From Branchiostoma floridae (taxonomy: Eukaryota > Chordata > Leptocardii > Amphioxiformes > Branchiostomatidae): a stretch of 64,000 bases of DNA. The notes under the pieces are model-generated. The model made no database searches, had not been told where the DNA came from, and was given only the letters and a program-made list of their open reading frames with translations. This document shows, in pieces, positions 26,001 to 36,500 of the stretch; position 1 is the first letter of the stretch, and each line of letters begins with the position of its first letter. The position numbers and the translations under genes were made by a program. The stretch lies in contig NC_049994.1 of assembly GCF_000003815.2 (NCBI RefSeq), positions 15,470,409-15,534,408 on the forward strand, in the 5' to 3' direction.

Positions 26001-28853
26001 AGGCTTTCCTTGGGAGTTTGAAAAAAGATAGAAGTCGACAAAAATACAGGCAATCCAGTAGAGTCCATCCATGAAAAGGGTATCACTGTCCCTAAGTACA
26101 CCACAAAAAGACGAAATTCAAGGTATTTTCCCTACATGGTCTGGTAGAGACTACCAAAACAAACCTTGATACACGAAATGAACATGAAAGTAAAAAGAAA
26201 GAAATACAAGGACAACTGTACAATGTGACACATTTCGGATCGATTTCTTTTGTTGGGTCTCACTGGATGAGACGGCCTTAGAATTACAGGCTATGTTTGT
26301 GCGTGTCGTCGAATTGATAACTCCACGGGTGGGGACGGACTAGTACTGGTCTGTGCCGACCTTTCTCGGCATTTACAATACACTGTGTCATTTTCCTTGA
26401 TATTTCTATCAGGTTGTAACGTACTCTAAGGCTAGGTGGGATAAAGGATTATCAAATCAATACATCAAACTTTGCAAGGTACAGCATTTCAAACATCCAT
26501 AACCGTTCTCTTTGAAGGATATTTAGAGACTGTTGCCATAACTACGCGTCCGCCTGTGGTGATGACGTAACAGATGATGGGGACATCCGGCCAGTGATAC
26601 AGCCGGACTCCTGCAAGGGAAGATGTAACACGGAGAACATTGTCAGGTACAGATTGCTGTTGTTACTAGTTAGAGGGCCTCTAAGTAACTTCAGTCAATC
26701 AAACCACCATCTATTACAACATCCATTGGATTGATTATCTCACATGTAAATAGTACTGATAACTGAACACTACTTCCTTCACTTTAAGCTTTTTACCAGT
26801 CCATAAAGAATACAGTAATCTCTTTCGACTTTCCAGCATGATTGTAATTCCACAGTACCACAATGACAGTGCTATGCTGCTTTCCTTTTTGCAAGGATAC
26901 ACGTTTTGCTGTAAGTCCGATCCTCAATAAACAAAATCTGATAGATGAACTACAATTTCCACATATCTCCACATTTAAGTTTTCCTTATTTTTTATTTTG
27001 TTTTGCTTTGTTCAGCAAAGTGACGTGCAGCTGCACAAGTTCCTGCAACTTGACGGAAACTTGCTGTGATGACTTTGAGGATGTCTGTCAGGGTGGAAAC
27101 GCCAACATCACTACATCTGATAGCAACCAGGTAAGGATGATTTTGTCTTCGAATTCGCGAATCTATTACAGTATTGCTATCAACTAACGAACTACGGGAA
27201 CGAAAAAATCAACTAGTTCAACGGTTTTGTTTCCTTTGACAGCCCCTGCAGTGCGTTGCACCCTGGGACTTCCGCTTCAACTTCTGGATGGTCGCGAGTT
27301 GTCCGCCCAGCTTTGCAGACGACGTCGTCCGAGGGATGTGCGAGACTTCCTACCAGAACGACGACATGTTTCTCCACGCCCCGGTCACGGACAACTCCAC
27401 CAACACCAACTACAGAAACGTGTTCTGTGCCCTATGTAATAACGCTAGGTACATGGTAGGGTGGAAGATGGTTGCCAAATGTGGCTACACTCCTTCAGAT
27501 CCACTGAAAACTATCCTACAAGATAAAAACGACATTTGTGATCATTATTTTAGACCCACTGTTGCCCCTGCGCGACTTTGCTTCCCTCCCCACACAACCC
27601 CGCCCCGTGCAAGTGTTCGCTGCGATGTAGCAAAATGTAGAAACATAACCGCTGTTTTCTACGCAAACGCCCGACCCTTTAGGAACTCTGTATGTGCGGA
27701 GTGCTATGCTGAAGAAGATGACCTTTTCGACACCTCTTGCAAAGCGGATGACACTACGTTCATAGGTTTTCTCGGCACAATCACTGTCCTCTTCGACTAT
27801 TCAGACATTTTGCATAGCAAGATGTCGTCCAATGAACTCGAAGTATTCGAACATACGGAGTCGTGTTCTATGGGGTTTATATACGATCCATTTCGAGATA
27901 CCTGTCGTAAGATCTCTTTTGTACCCCCTACTGAAGAAGTTCCCAAAGATTCAGGTGTAAAACAGGCGGGAGAATCCTTGGAGAATGATCATGATGACCA
28001 TCAAGCACCAACTCAGAGTCCCATTGATGAGTTACCAACTCAAAACTCATATTTCCCACAGCAAAGCGCTACATTTCTCGTCATCAACACTGTTTCTGGT
28101 GCTTCTGCCGTCATTTCTATCTCATATCTCCTATCCGGCCTTCGCCACTTTGCACGAGCCGAATCCGCTGTGAAGATCTGCCTCTTGACATCCCTTCTTC
28201 TGGCACAGATCAGCCAGCTGCTGGGTCAGGTCGTTCCTTCAGCAGCCTGCTGCACGGCCATGTTGGTGTGCACCCTCTGCTTCTGTCTGGCCGCTAGTCT
28301 GTCTCTCACTGCCACAATCCAACACCTGTCTGTCCTACAGCGAGGCGGCACCTGTAAAGCTGCTGCCCAGCTCTTAGTCATTGTGGTTATTCCGCTGGCA
28401 ATGTCAGGAGGGTACGTTGCGCTGGATGATTCAATCCACTTGGGGGCGCCTCGTCCATTGGCTAGTCCTACCTTCTGTTGGATTGACGACCCCGCAAAAA
28501 TGGCAATCACAATGGTCGTGCCCTTAGTGATCTGTACGTTTGTGGATCTCTACTACCTGCTCCGTATGTCCCTGACATGTGCTACCACCGATGGCGTGCA
28601 TGACTCCTTCTTGGCGCTGGGAGCGCTGCAGTTCGTCCCAATCACAGCTGCCATGACCACAGGCGTCATGACTGCCTACTTTGACTCAGAACTACTGCGC
28701 ACGGCTTTCTTATACATGGTGATCTCCTTGGGCGGGGTGGTTGGGTTCCTGTTCCTGGTATTTTCGATTGTTGGGGTTCGGAAGGACGATGCTAACGTAG
28801 TCCCTCCTTTGCCAAGTTCATTTGAAGCCTTGAGTGACCCATCTGCTCCTTAA
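20071..28853 (+). CDS. Receptor A: signal-anchor, two discoidin-like, two somatomedin-B, 7TM
   Basis: Thirteen coding exons: 20071-20083, 20468-21898, 22144-22626, 22783-23098, 23633-23796, 23914-24002, 24257-24413, 24825-24890, 25128-25150, 25884-25978, 26518-26646, 27016-27130, 27243-28853. All junctions are GT-AG and join in frame to 1563 aa. Residues 1-20 are basic and 21-40 form one hydrophobic anchor. Residues 41-481 are an acidic Ser/Thr-rich stalk with RKRR at 77-80 and five Arg at 399-403. Residues 482-642 and 643-802 are F5/8 type C-like. Somatomedin-B domains lie at 928-959 and 978-1013, each with eight Cys in the family spacing. A Cys-rich region (NVFCALCNN; YDPFRDTC) precedes seven hydrophobic segments at about 1304-1540, with a FCWID extracellular-loop motif as in secretin/adhesion receptors. 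No GPS motif is seen. The fourth intron is absent from genes B and C. The exon model is mine from splice signals and paralogue comparison. Confidence 0.85.
21965..22062. repeat. TA-rich microsatellite with GA run (intron 2 of gene A)
   Basis: Repeated TATATATTTATACAT is followed by GAGAGAGAGAGAG. A related TATC/TATA tract sits at the equivalent place in gene C (48100-48180), so the low-complexity tract predates the A/C duplication. Confidence 0.75.
23099..23632 (+). mobile_element. Gene A-specific intron carrying a tRNA-derived SINE
   Basis: In genes B and C the second discoidin-like domain is one uninterrupted exon across a Tyr-Asp-Trp-Thr site. In gene A the same place reads TTACAG, then 534 bases beginning GTATAT and ending TTCCAG, then ATGGACC. 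Splicing keeps the frame, with only Asp changed to Arg. Within the intron, GGTTCGAATCC at 23175-23185 is a perfect polymerase III B box. It is followed by a GGTAAAGGCATTTTGCAGG..TTTCCTCACTCCACCC segment that resembles the conserved central part of marine invertebrate SINEs. The insert is most simply read as a SINE-associated intron gain. Confidence 0.7.
24452..24677 (+). repeat. CTCA/TTCA microsatellite in intron 6 of gene A
   Basis: About 225 bases of CTCACTCA and CATTCATT units lie just after the donor of exon 6. The equivalent intron of gene C has the same repeat on the opposite strand (45685-45838). Gene B lacks it. Confidence 0.9.
25375..25825. mobile_element. Foldback element in intron 8 of gene A
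   Basis: An arm from about 25375 to 25565 (GGCCAAGACGGTTCTATTAG..CTTTCTCAACTGTCACCC) is repeated in inverted orientation at about 25677-25825 (GTGACGGTTGAGAAAGCAG..AAAGAACCGTCTTGGCC). A short loop with a poly-G run separates the arms. It is non-coding and absent from the matching introns of genes B and C. Confidence 0.75.
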
Positions 28854-29332
28854 AAGGGCGACAAAGTTCTCTATACTGACAAGTATCGAAGCCAGTTTCA
28901 TCGCTTCTATTTTAAAAGAATCTGTAACTTGAATATGTCTAAATGTTCAGGGAATATCTTAAAGGTATTGGTTATTATATATACTGCATATACAGGTGAG
29001 ACCGTAATAGCATTAAGTGCGCAAAATTATATCGCTATACAGATATGCATATGTTACGCGATTTTAGTCAGGCTAACTCTATATGTATGTATTGAGCAAC
29101 TTTTGTGGTTGTTGAACTCGGGCGTTTGTGCTCAAGGAACCTGGTCTGAGGTGATCTCTCAACTTTGCCTTGTGTCGTGACAGGCCGGCAACATCAACTA
29201 ATTCGTAAAGCTGCTTATTTTGATGCATTGTGCTGCATCTTCTAATGCTTAAACTTGTAACAGTATCGTCACGTAAATATTAACAGCGAAGCTTGTGATG
29301 TTGATCATAGACGTAAATGAATTTACATCTTC

Positions 29333-29338
29333 AATAAA
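29333..29338 (+). terminator. Probable polyadenylation signal of receptor gene A
   Basis: TTCAATAAATGTG lies 480 bases after the stop codon of gene A. It is the first canonical AATAAA downstream in a plausible context. Confidence 0.45.
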
Positions 29339-29789
29339 TGTGAGGTCAAATAACTCGGTTGAATGCTTCTTTACTAATGAAACTAATCATATCCTTAAGG
29401 TTACTCGCTTATAATTACAATATGCTTCTGATGCAAAACCTGATGAAAAAATGATAAAGTAGTTTCAAAAAGATTTTGATAAAACACGATGTGAACAAAG
29501 CCATGGAAACCGAGTTGTTTAAATTGTTCAGAGACGCACGATCCTGGGTCAGCAAAACAGGCAAAGGATTATTCGTACGACTAATAAGGCATCTATCTTT
29601 CGAGGTCATGGTCAGTTCTTACATAGACATTTCCAGACTTTTCCTTTGAAGTGGGCAGTGACAGTGGCAGTGTAAAAGGTTCGATCGTTGCATGAATAGT
29701 CAACCCATCAAATGATAATGCGAGCCAGGAACCCCGTTGAAATCAACATTTTGGAACCAAAACTCAACACAGTTCATGGTATTGAATAC

Positions 29790-30420
29790 AAAATTTCAAT
29801 ATCTGACAGTGTACTCAAAGTCATCAAAACTACGCATATCAGATGTTTCTCATGTGCGTGTTATACACTTAACTTGCTTCGATAACAACTTGATGAATTT
29901 CATACTTGGAGCAGGGGAAACCGCATCTCTCAAGATTAATCATCTAAATTTCATGTACAAAGTTACAGTTGAATTTTGCTTTTCGCATCACCATGGTAAT
30001 GAAAACTTGGTATCAAGAGGATAAAATTTCAATATCTGACAGCGTACTTAAAGTCATCAAAACTACCCATATCAGATGTTTTTCGTGTGCGTGTTAGAAA
30101 TTTGCTTCGAAAACAACTGGATGAATTTCATACTTGGAGCCGCATCTCTCAAGATTAATCATCTCAAGTTCATGTACAAAGTTACAGTTGCAATTTGCAT
30201 TCCGAATCACTATGGTATTGAATAGTTGATATAGTGAAAACAAAATTTCAATATCTGACAGTGTACTCAAAGTCATCAAAACTACCCATATCAGATGTTT
30301 CTCGTGTGCGTGTTAGAAATTTGCTACGAAAACAACTGGATGAATCTCATACTTGGAGCCGCATCTCTCAAGATTAATCATCTCAAGTTTATGTAGAAAG
30401 TTATTGTTGAAATTTGCTTT
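29790..30420 (+). repeat. Tandem repeat, ~220-233 bp unit, about 2.8 copies, upstream of gene B
   Basis: Copies begin at aaatttcaatatctgac near 29791, 30024 and 30243. Each includes CAAAACTACSCATATCAGATG, CAACTKGATGAAT and CATCTCTCAAGATTAATCATC. The array ends about 100 bases before the gene B TATA box and could influence its promoter, though this is inference. Confidence 0.85.
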
Positions 30421-30518
30421 CCACATCGCGATAGCATCCCAGACAATTATCTTCATGCTTTGAGAGTGTTCTTTTACCCCGATGCATCACGACAGTCACG
30501 AGCGCTAGTATCTGGAGC

Positions 30519-30531
30519 CATATATATATAC
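30519..30531 (+). promoter_or_regulatory. TATA box of receptor gene B
   Basis: CCATATATATATAC lies 68-80 bases before the start codon. The surrounding promoter does not match those of genes A and C. A tiny upstream frame, ATG CCA CCA TGA at 30591-30602, overlaps the real ATG at 30599 by four bases and could modulate initiation. Confidence 0.6.
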
Positions 30532-30598
30532 ATCCTGATTGCCAAACAACTAAAAGTAGTCATTGTAGTAGAGGCAGGAACGACGAACGGATGCCACC

Positions 30599-33500
30599 AT
30601 GAGACAGCGAGGTAAAGTTGGTACATTTCTGTAGAACACATCTTCATTTAGAAAACGTCACCCATGGTTCTGGCTCATGGTACACTGCCTTGTTACTCAT
30701 TTGTCAGTGATGATGCTCATTCAAATATTTTTAATGACCGTCTGTTGTCCTTTTGTTTAAAGCTCGGCGGCAAAGTATAGGAGGTCGCCAGCGGCGTCCA
30801 TTCAGCCTAGTCATTCTTCTCGTAAGTGCCTGGGCCTTATATCTCATCCCGAAGTACCTTGCAGGAGATCTCTTTCTAGATGGAAGCAAGGGAACAGAAG
30901 GAATACCAACCAAGGCAAGATCAACGAGCTCTCCGGAGTCGACAGTCAGCCGTCGGGGCATGGGCGATCTTCTCCGCAGGCGAGGCAATGGCCAGAAGGA
31001 TGGGAAGGGCATTAGCAACTCCCCGGTGAAGAGGCCACACACCGAGCAACTCGCCTTTATCACTGTCGGCCCTAGCACACCGAGTCACAACGTCAGGTTC
31101 AAGAAGGTAATGGTAAAGAAAACGCCAAATGTGACCCTGCTCAAGATCAGAAAATCGCTCAATAAGAATGGCACACAAAAGGGAGCAGACGCCATAGACC
31201 ACTACTTCACATTCTCAGTCTCAGATAAGGATGCCCTTGAGGACAAGCTGCGACCGACTGCCGATGAAGCCACATTTACCAGTGACGGCACCTTCCAGAC
31301 CATCAGCAACGGTGATCAGGAGAGGAGCCAGCCTGTAGGGACTAAGACGCAAGAAATCGGCCAGACTCATTCAGACAGGTTTTTTTCTCATTACAACCAC
31401 ACAGAACATGGCGTCAGGTCTCAACCAGAGACAATGTTCGACGCTGTTGAAGAGAAAACGCCCAAAATGAACCACCGTGGTAAAGATGAGGTGCCAGTAC
31501 CATACAGCATCGAAGAATTAGACACTCGAACAATTCACGAATCGACGGGAAACGCCACCAATCCCAGGCCCGCCCCTAGAGCCCAATACAAGCCTCGACA
31601 AACACGAGAAGCTAGCGACCCACGCCTTGAAGAGAGTTCAAAGCCCAAGCCTGCTACGAGAGCCCAATCCAAGCCTCGGCAAACACGAAAAGCTAGCGAT
31701 CCACGATTTGAAGAGAGTTCAAAGCCCAAGCCTGCTACGAGAGCCCAATCCAAGCCTCGACAAACACGAAAAGCTAGCGATCCACGATTTGAAGAGAGTT
31801 CAAAGCCCAAGCCTGCTACGAGAGCCCAATCCAAGCCTCGGCAAACACGAAAAGCTAGCGATCCACGATTTGAAGAGAGTTCAAAGCCCAAGCCTGCTAC
31901 GAGAGCCCAATCCAAGCCTCGACAAACACGAAAAGCTAGCGACCCACGCCTTGAAGAGAGTTCAAAGCCCAAGCCTGCTACGAGAGCCCAATCCAAGCCT
32001 CGACAAACACGAAAAGCTAGCGATCCACGATTTGAAGAGAGTTCAAAGCCCAAGCCTGCTACGAAAGCCCAATCAAAGCCTCGGCAAACACGAGAAACTA
32101 GCGACCCACGCTTTGAAGAGAGTTCGGGTGAGCAACCTGTTGCTACACAAGTGCCAGAAGAGTTTTCAACAGCAAACACTCTCTGGAGCCGTGGAAGTGC
32201 CGCTGGACCAAGCATGGAGGCAGTAACACAGATGATGCAGACCACAAGACAAGGTACAGTCAGTAACCTAGAAACAACTGCAGTCAGTACAGCCAAAGTG
32301 ACAACTGCAACAATTGTCAAAGGACAACAACAAGGGGGGTTAAATGCAATGGAAAACGTCCCTAAGTCAGGTAACTACGAGTAGACATGTCTGTCAGAAC
32401 GTAACCCCTCTGTCTTTCTGTTCTAAGTCCTACTTCTTCCGCGGGGTCTCTTTTTCTAAGTCCTTGCTGTAGGTCAAGTGCAATTTACATGCACCAGGGG
32501 ATCGAAGGCCTATCTATGTAACATAGGAGACAAGCACCTGTGTGTCCCGTTTGTTGCTTTCTCTGCTTTCTCTGCTTAGCACTCAGCCTCCTGCTGTAGT
32601 GCCTTGCATAAATGTTTGACCCAAGGGCTACAGAAATGGAGATAGGCGCCATCCCTAAATATCTGTTACAGATGTACGGGCAACTTAGACAAAATCACAC
32701 AAAAATGTCCATGTTAGTATTCCGCAGAATGCGAAGAGATCCGGTTCATTGGTAACATGTTTACAAATGGTCAGTGTGCTTTGCTATGGACACAAGTTAT
32801 CCGAGTCCGATGACATTTCAATGTCTTATGGTGTGCATGTTTTATTTTTTATGCCATCCAGGCAGTATTCACGGTCGGTTACATATTTCTCAGTACTGGA
32901 CAATACAAGACAACCTGCAACACTCACTGTCCACCTGGAATGCTCTATATGACCTAGACCCATACACCACTTGGCGCATTGAGCGGACTCTACCTTTGAT
33001 CATTGACTTTGGAGCTTCATACGAACTTAGTCAGATTCGTATAACATACGAGGAAAATCAGCATGCCATCACAGGGTACAGACTTTACATGTCAGCCGGA
33101 CCACATGTTCAAAGACAGCAAGTGAACTGGACTCACGTCCTGTCCACCAAGCGGCAAAACATCAGCACAGACGGAGTGGAAACCATCGCTGGATTTGGGG
33201 GCACTGGTCGCTCTTGGAAGCTGGATTTTGTACATGTTCTCAATGAGCGACAGTTGTGGTGTAACGCAACGTACATGTACGAAACCTCGGGGGACAGAAT
33301 TAAAAACACGGTTTATGTGACAAGGGTGGAATTTTTCGGTGCAAAAGGTGAGTCACTCAAGGCACATGTAACAATAACTTGGATATCTATGATAGTAGCA
33401 GGCTTTTGTTAGATCAGCAGCTATGGATTTACATCTGATGATTCAATTCAATTCGCAATGCGATTCACCCCTTAGCTAATTGTGCGTTGTTACCTTCGCC

Positions 33501-36500
33501 ACGAATGTTATGCTTTCGGTAATGTTCGTGGCTAAGTGTGCATTTGTGTGTGTAATTGCAAGTGAACAAAAATCAAATACATGAAATGATTGAGGTCTAA
33601 AGACAGGTAAGTAAGCTAAATACTAACATATACAAATATTAAGTGGTTTATTGTACATATGGTACAGAATAGGGTACTAGATCTACGTTACCATTGCGGT
33701 GTTTGACTTTTCCATTGAAGACATTTGAAAATGAAACGCCCCATATATTCTATAATAGATTGATTCGATGATCAAAGTAGGAAGAGCATCTTTTGTGGGT
33801 TTGTTAACAATGGAAAGCTTGGTGTGATTTCGGAAACTATATAATATATCAAGCTCTGGACCTGCTACCTTGTAAACATATTACCATTTTCTTTCACGGT
33901 GATGGAAAGTTGCGGGCGAGGAAATGGCTGAAACACCCGGACACTGGGTAACAGAAAACGGTCCGGAGTCTGGTCCAGAAGCCAAAGAGTACACTGGTTC
34001 TGCTTACTTTAAGGAAGAAATGGAACACGAAGTAAACGAGATACTACTGAGATCCAGACCATATTGGAAACCACTGGGAACAACTCGGTACCACAATAAC
34101 TGGTTTGTCGTCCTGGACTATCATGTCAGTTACACCATGAAGAAGCTGCGAATTGTCAACTACGGCTGTGACTGGAACCATGACGTCAAGGCGTTCACTC
34201 TTCAAGTCTCCAACACGAGAAACCCGTATTACGACTGGACCCCCGTGCTGACCGTGACTGACGTGGCAGCGAACACCTCCCTCCCGCAGTACTTCGGCGG
34301 GTTCTCGGCGTCCGGCCGCTACTGGAGGGTCACCGTAACTGCCACCTACTCGGGCTGGGAGCCGTGGATAAGAACGTTTCAGCTCTTTGGCATCAAGGGT
34401 ATGTGATTTATTTTTGTACACTTCGCAAAGCTATCGTCTGATCACTGGCACGCCAGGTGTCAAGTTCAAGCTTTTAAATTAATCAGATTACAACGTAATG
34501 CCGTGTTCTAGATATTCTTGTGAGTTATATTAATCTTGTATTAGCTAATTTCTTGCCGCTTTGCTTGAAATTTTCCTGGTTTAACATACTGTCGCGTCCG
34601 CTATATTTCCAGACTCGCCATATCTCTGTGAAGCCGTGACATCATTTTTGGGAAGAGGCAGTATCGTAGTGCGTGGTCCTACCTTCAATGACACAAACGA
34701 CGTGGTGAGGAATATTTTGGCATCTTTTACTGTCACTTTGCATGTTGAATGCCTATACCCAAGGCAAGCTAATCTCATTTTATCTGATATATAATATTCA
34801 CTGCGAGAACATTACATTTTTAGGGAGTCATGGGAGGGAGTCTTTGTGACATCTAACCATAATGTTCTCACAGGGTCAAATAGACAAATATGGTCTTTTC
34901 TCTTGCCGTAGAGATTCCTAGCCGCAGGTAAATTGCAAAGGTCAGCATATTTGAACTCTCCAGCCTCCAGGGCTTGTACATTTCAGTTTCAGTAAAGAAT
35001 AAGATGAATGAAAATGATTTGACATCTAAAAATGTCGTAACTAGATGTTCTCTTTCAGGAGGACGATGGTACGATGGGCGTGATTCTACGGAGAATGTGG
35101 AGTGACACTGACAGGTTTTCACGCGTATATGACGTCATGTGGAAAAAAAGCGGGGGCACATACGTCATCGGTGAAACCGGAAATTCGCGCACGCGGCATA
35201 TTGATCTTTTTCCCGCCGGCTTCGGTTCGTCTAACCACTTTACTAAGATCTTCTTGATTCTTAACTAAGGGCGCGGTCACATAGGTCGTGCGATCGTCGT
35301 ACGATTTTGATGCCATAGGATTTTCAAGCAGGCCGTGAGAGAACCAACCACCGACATGGGTTGAAAACAGCATTTTGTGTACCAAGACAGTAGAACTTTA
35401 TAGGAGACGTAAGATTTTGTCCTGCAAATTGTCCGAAGTTAGCGATCGTGCGACGATCGCACGACCTATGTGACCACGCCCTTACTGAAAGCTTCTTCAT
35501 TTTAACTCATATCATCATAACCAATGGTAGGTTTGAAACATAATATCTACATAGCCATCACCAATCATAGTTTAGAGTTTCTGTTTCATTTGCTTCCATA
35601 TTTCCTTCAGATTGTCGACGAAATGTCCTTCCGGACACACTGTTACCCGTTCGGTATGACACCTGTTGCGTTCCGGGTAAGACATACTTGACTATGTACT
35701 TTTTAGATATGCACGAAATGAAGAACAAATAAATGCTTCTTGACATCTCTTGATGACTGCGACAGTATGATGTACCATTTTTAATTAGACTATCGTTGAT
35801 ATTTATTGTTTCAGGTCACATAGACTGGAGTCCACAGGTTAGTTCCTTGTTCGTCGAAGAGAGTGTGCTGTTTGTCTCCTTTTCTTATCTATGAGTACCT
35901 TTCTTCCTCTTCAATGCCTATCAGGGTTTTTACACGTATCTTGTGAACCGAATGAAATTTGGCACCAGGATAGAGTGTGCTAATACATCTGCCGTTTAAA
36001 ATGACTTTATTGAGTTTTTTGGCAATTCTGAGACCAAAAGTGTATATTTTGCCCCCTGCACCATGGTATTACAACCGAATGACCTGAAATTTGGTAAAGA
36101 GGTCACCGTGCCTTGATCATATGCCCATATAGATTCAATAACCATTTAACTATAACCTTTTGCCATACAGTAGTCTTTGTTTCCTTCTTGGTTTCAAAGA
36201 GTAGCACGTCAGTTTTGCACCGCAATTTCAAGATAAGACTATATGTTTGATCGAAAATCTTTCAGCTGAATGTCTGATTTCTCCCCCAGCCTGAGCTGAG
36301 GGGGCTCCTGTGTGCCAACAGCGCTACCTGTAAGGTGTGCGGCAGCATGATGGGAAATTCCTGTGGATGTGACAAGGCATGCAGGTAAACTGTCGTCCTA
36401 ATTTTGGTTCTGTTCTTGTATTAATGAAGTCGTAACCCATGTTGATTTAGTTTATTGATTTATTTGTGTTTTGTTGTTTATCCACTGTCTGTACACATAT

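Larger units (their letters stand above)
18255..28853 (+). repeat. Left arm of a large inverted duplication (holds receptor gene A)
   Basis: From about 18255 the sequence matches the reverse complement of the region ending near 51840. Anchors are GGTGATACTCTGAC (18258 versus 51835), a GAGAGGGTGTG block (18504 versus 51600) and AGTACAAGCTATGTAA (18703 versus 51390). The match then continues through the shared promoter into genes A and C. The arm starts 0.3 kb after RPL23. The inner limit is uncertain, because the 3' end of gene C resembles gene B more than gene A. Confidence 0.8.

Noticed and set aside
31535-32320. Long minus-strand open frame of 261 codons over gene B exon 2, and a 199-codon plus frame at 31627-32226
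   Set aside because: Both exist because the 81-bp repeat has no stop in these phases and 81 is a multiple of three. Outside the repeat they end quickly, and they have no splice or paralogue support.
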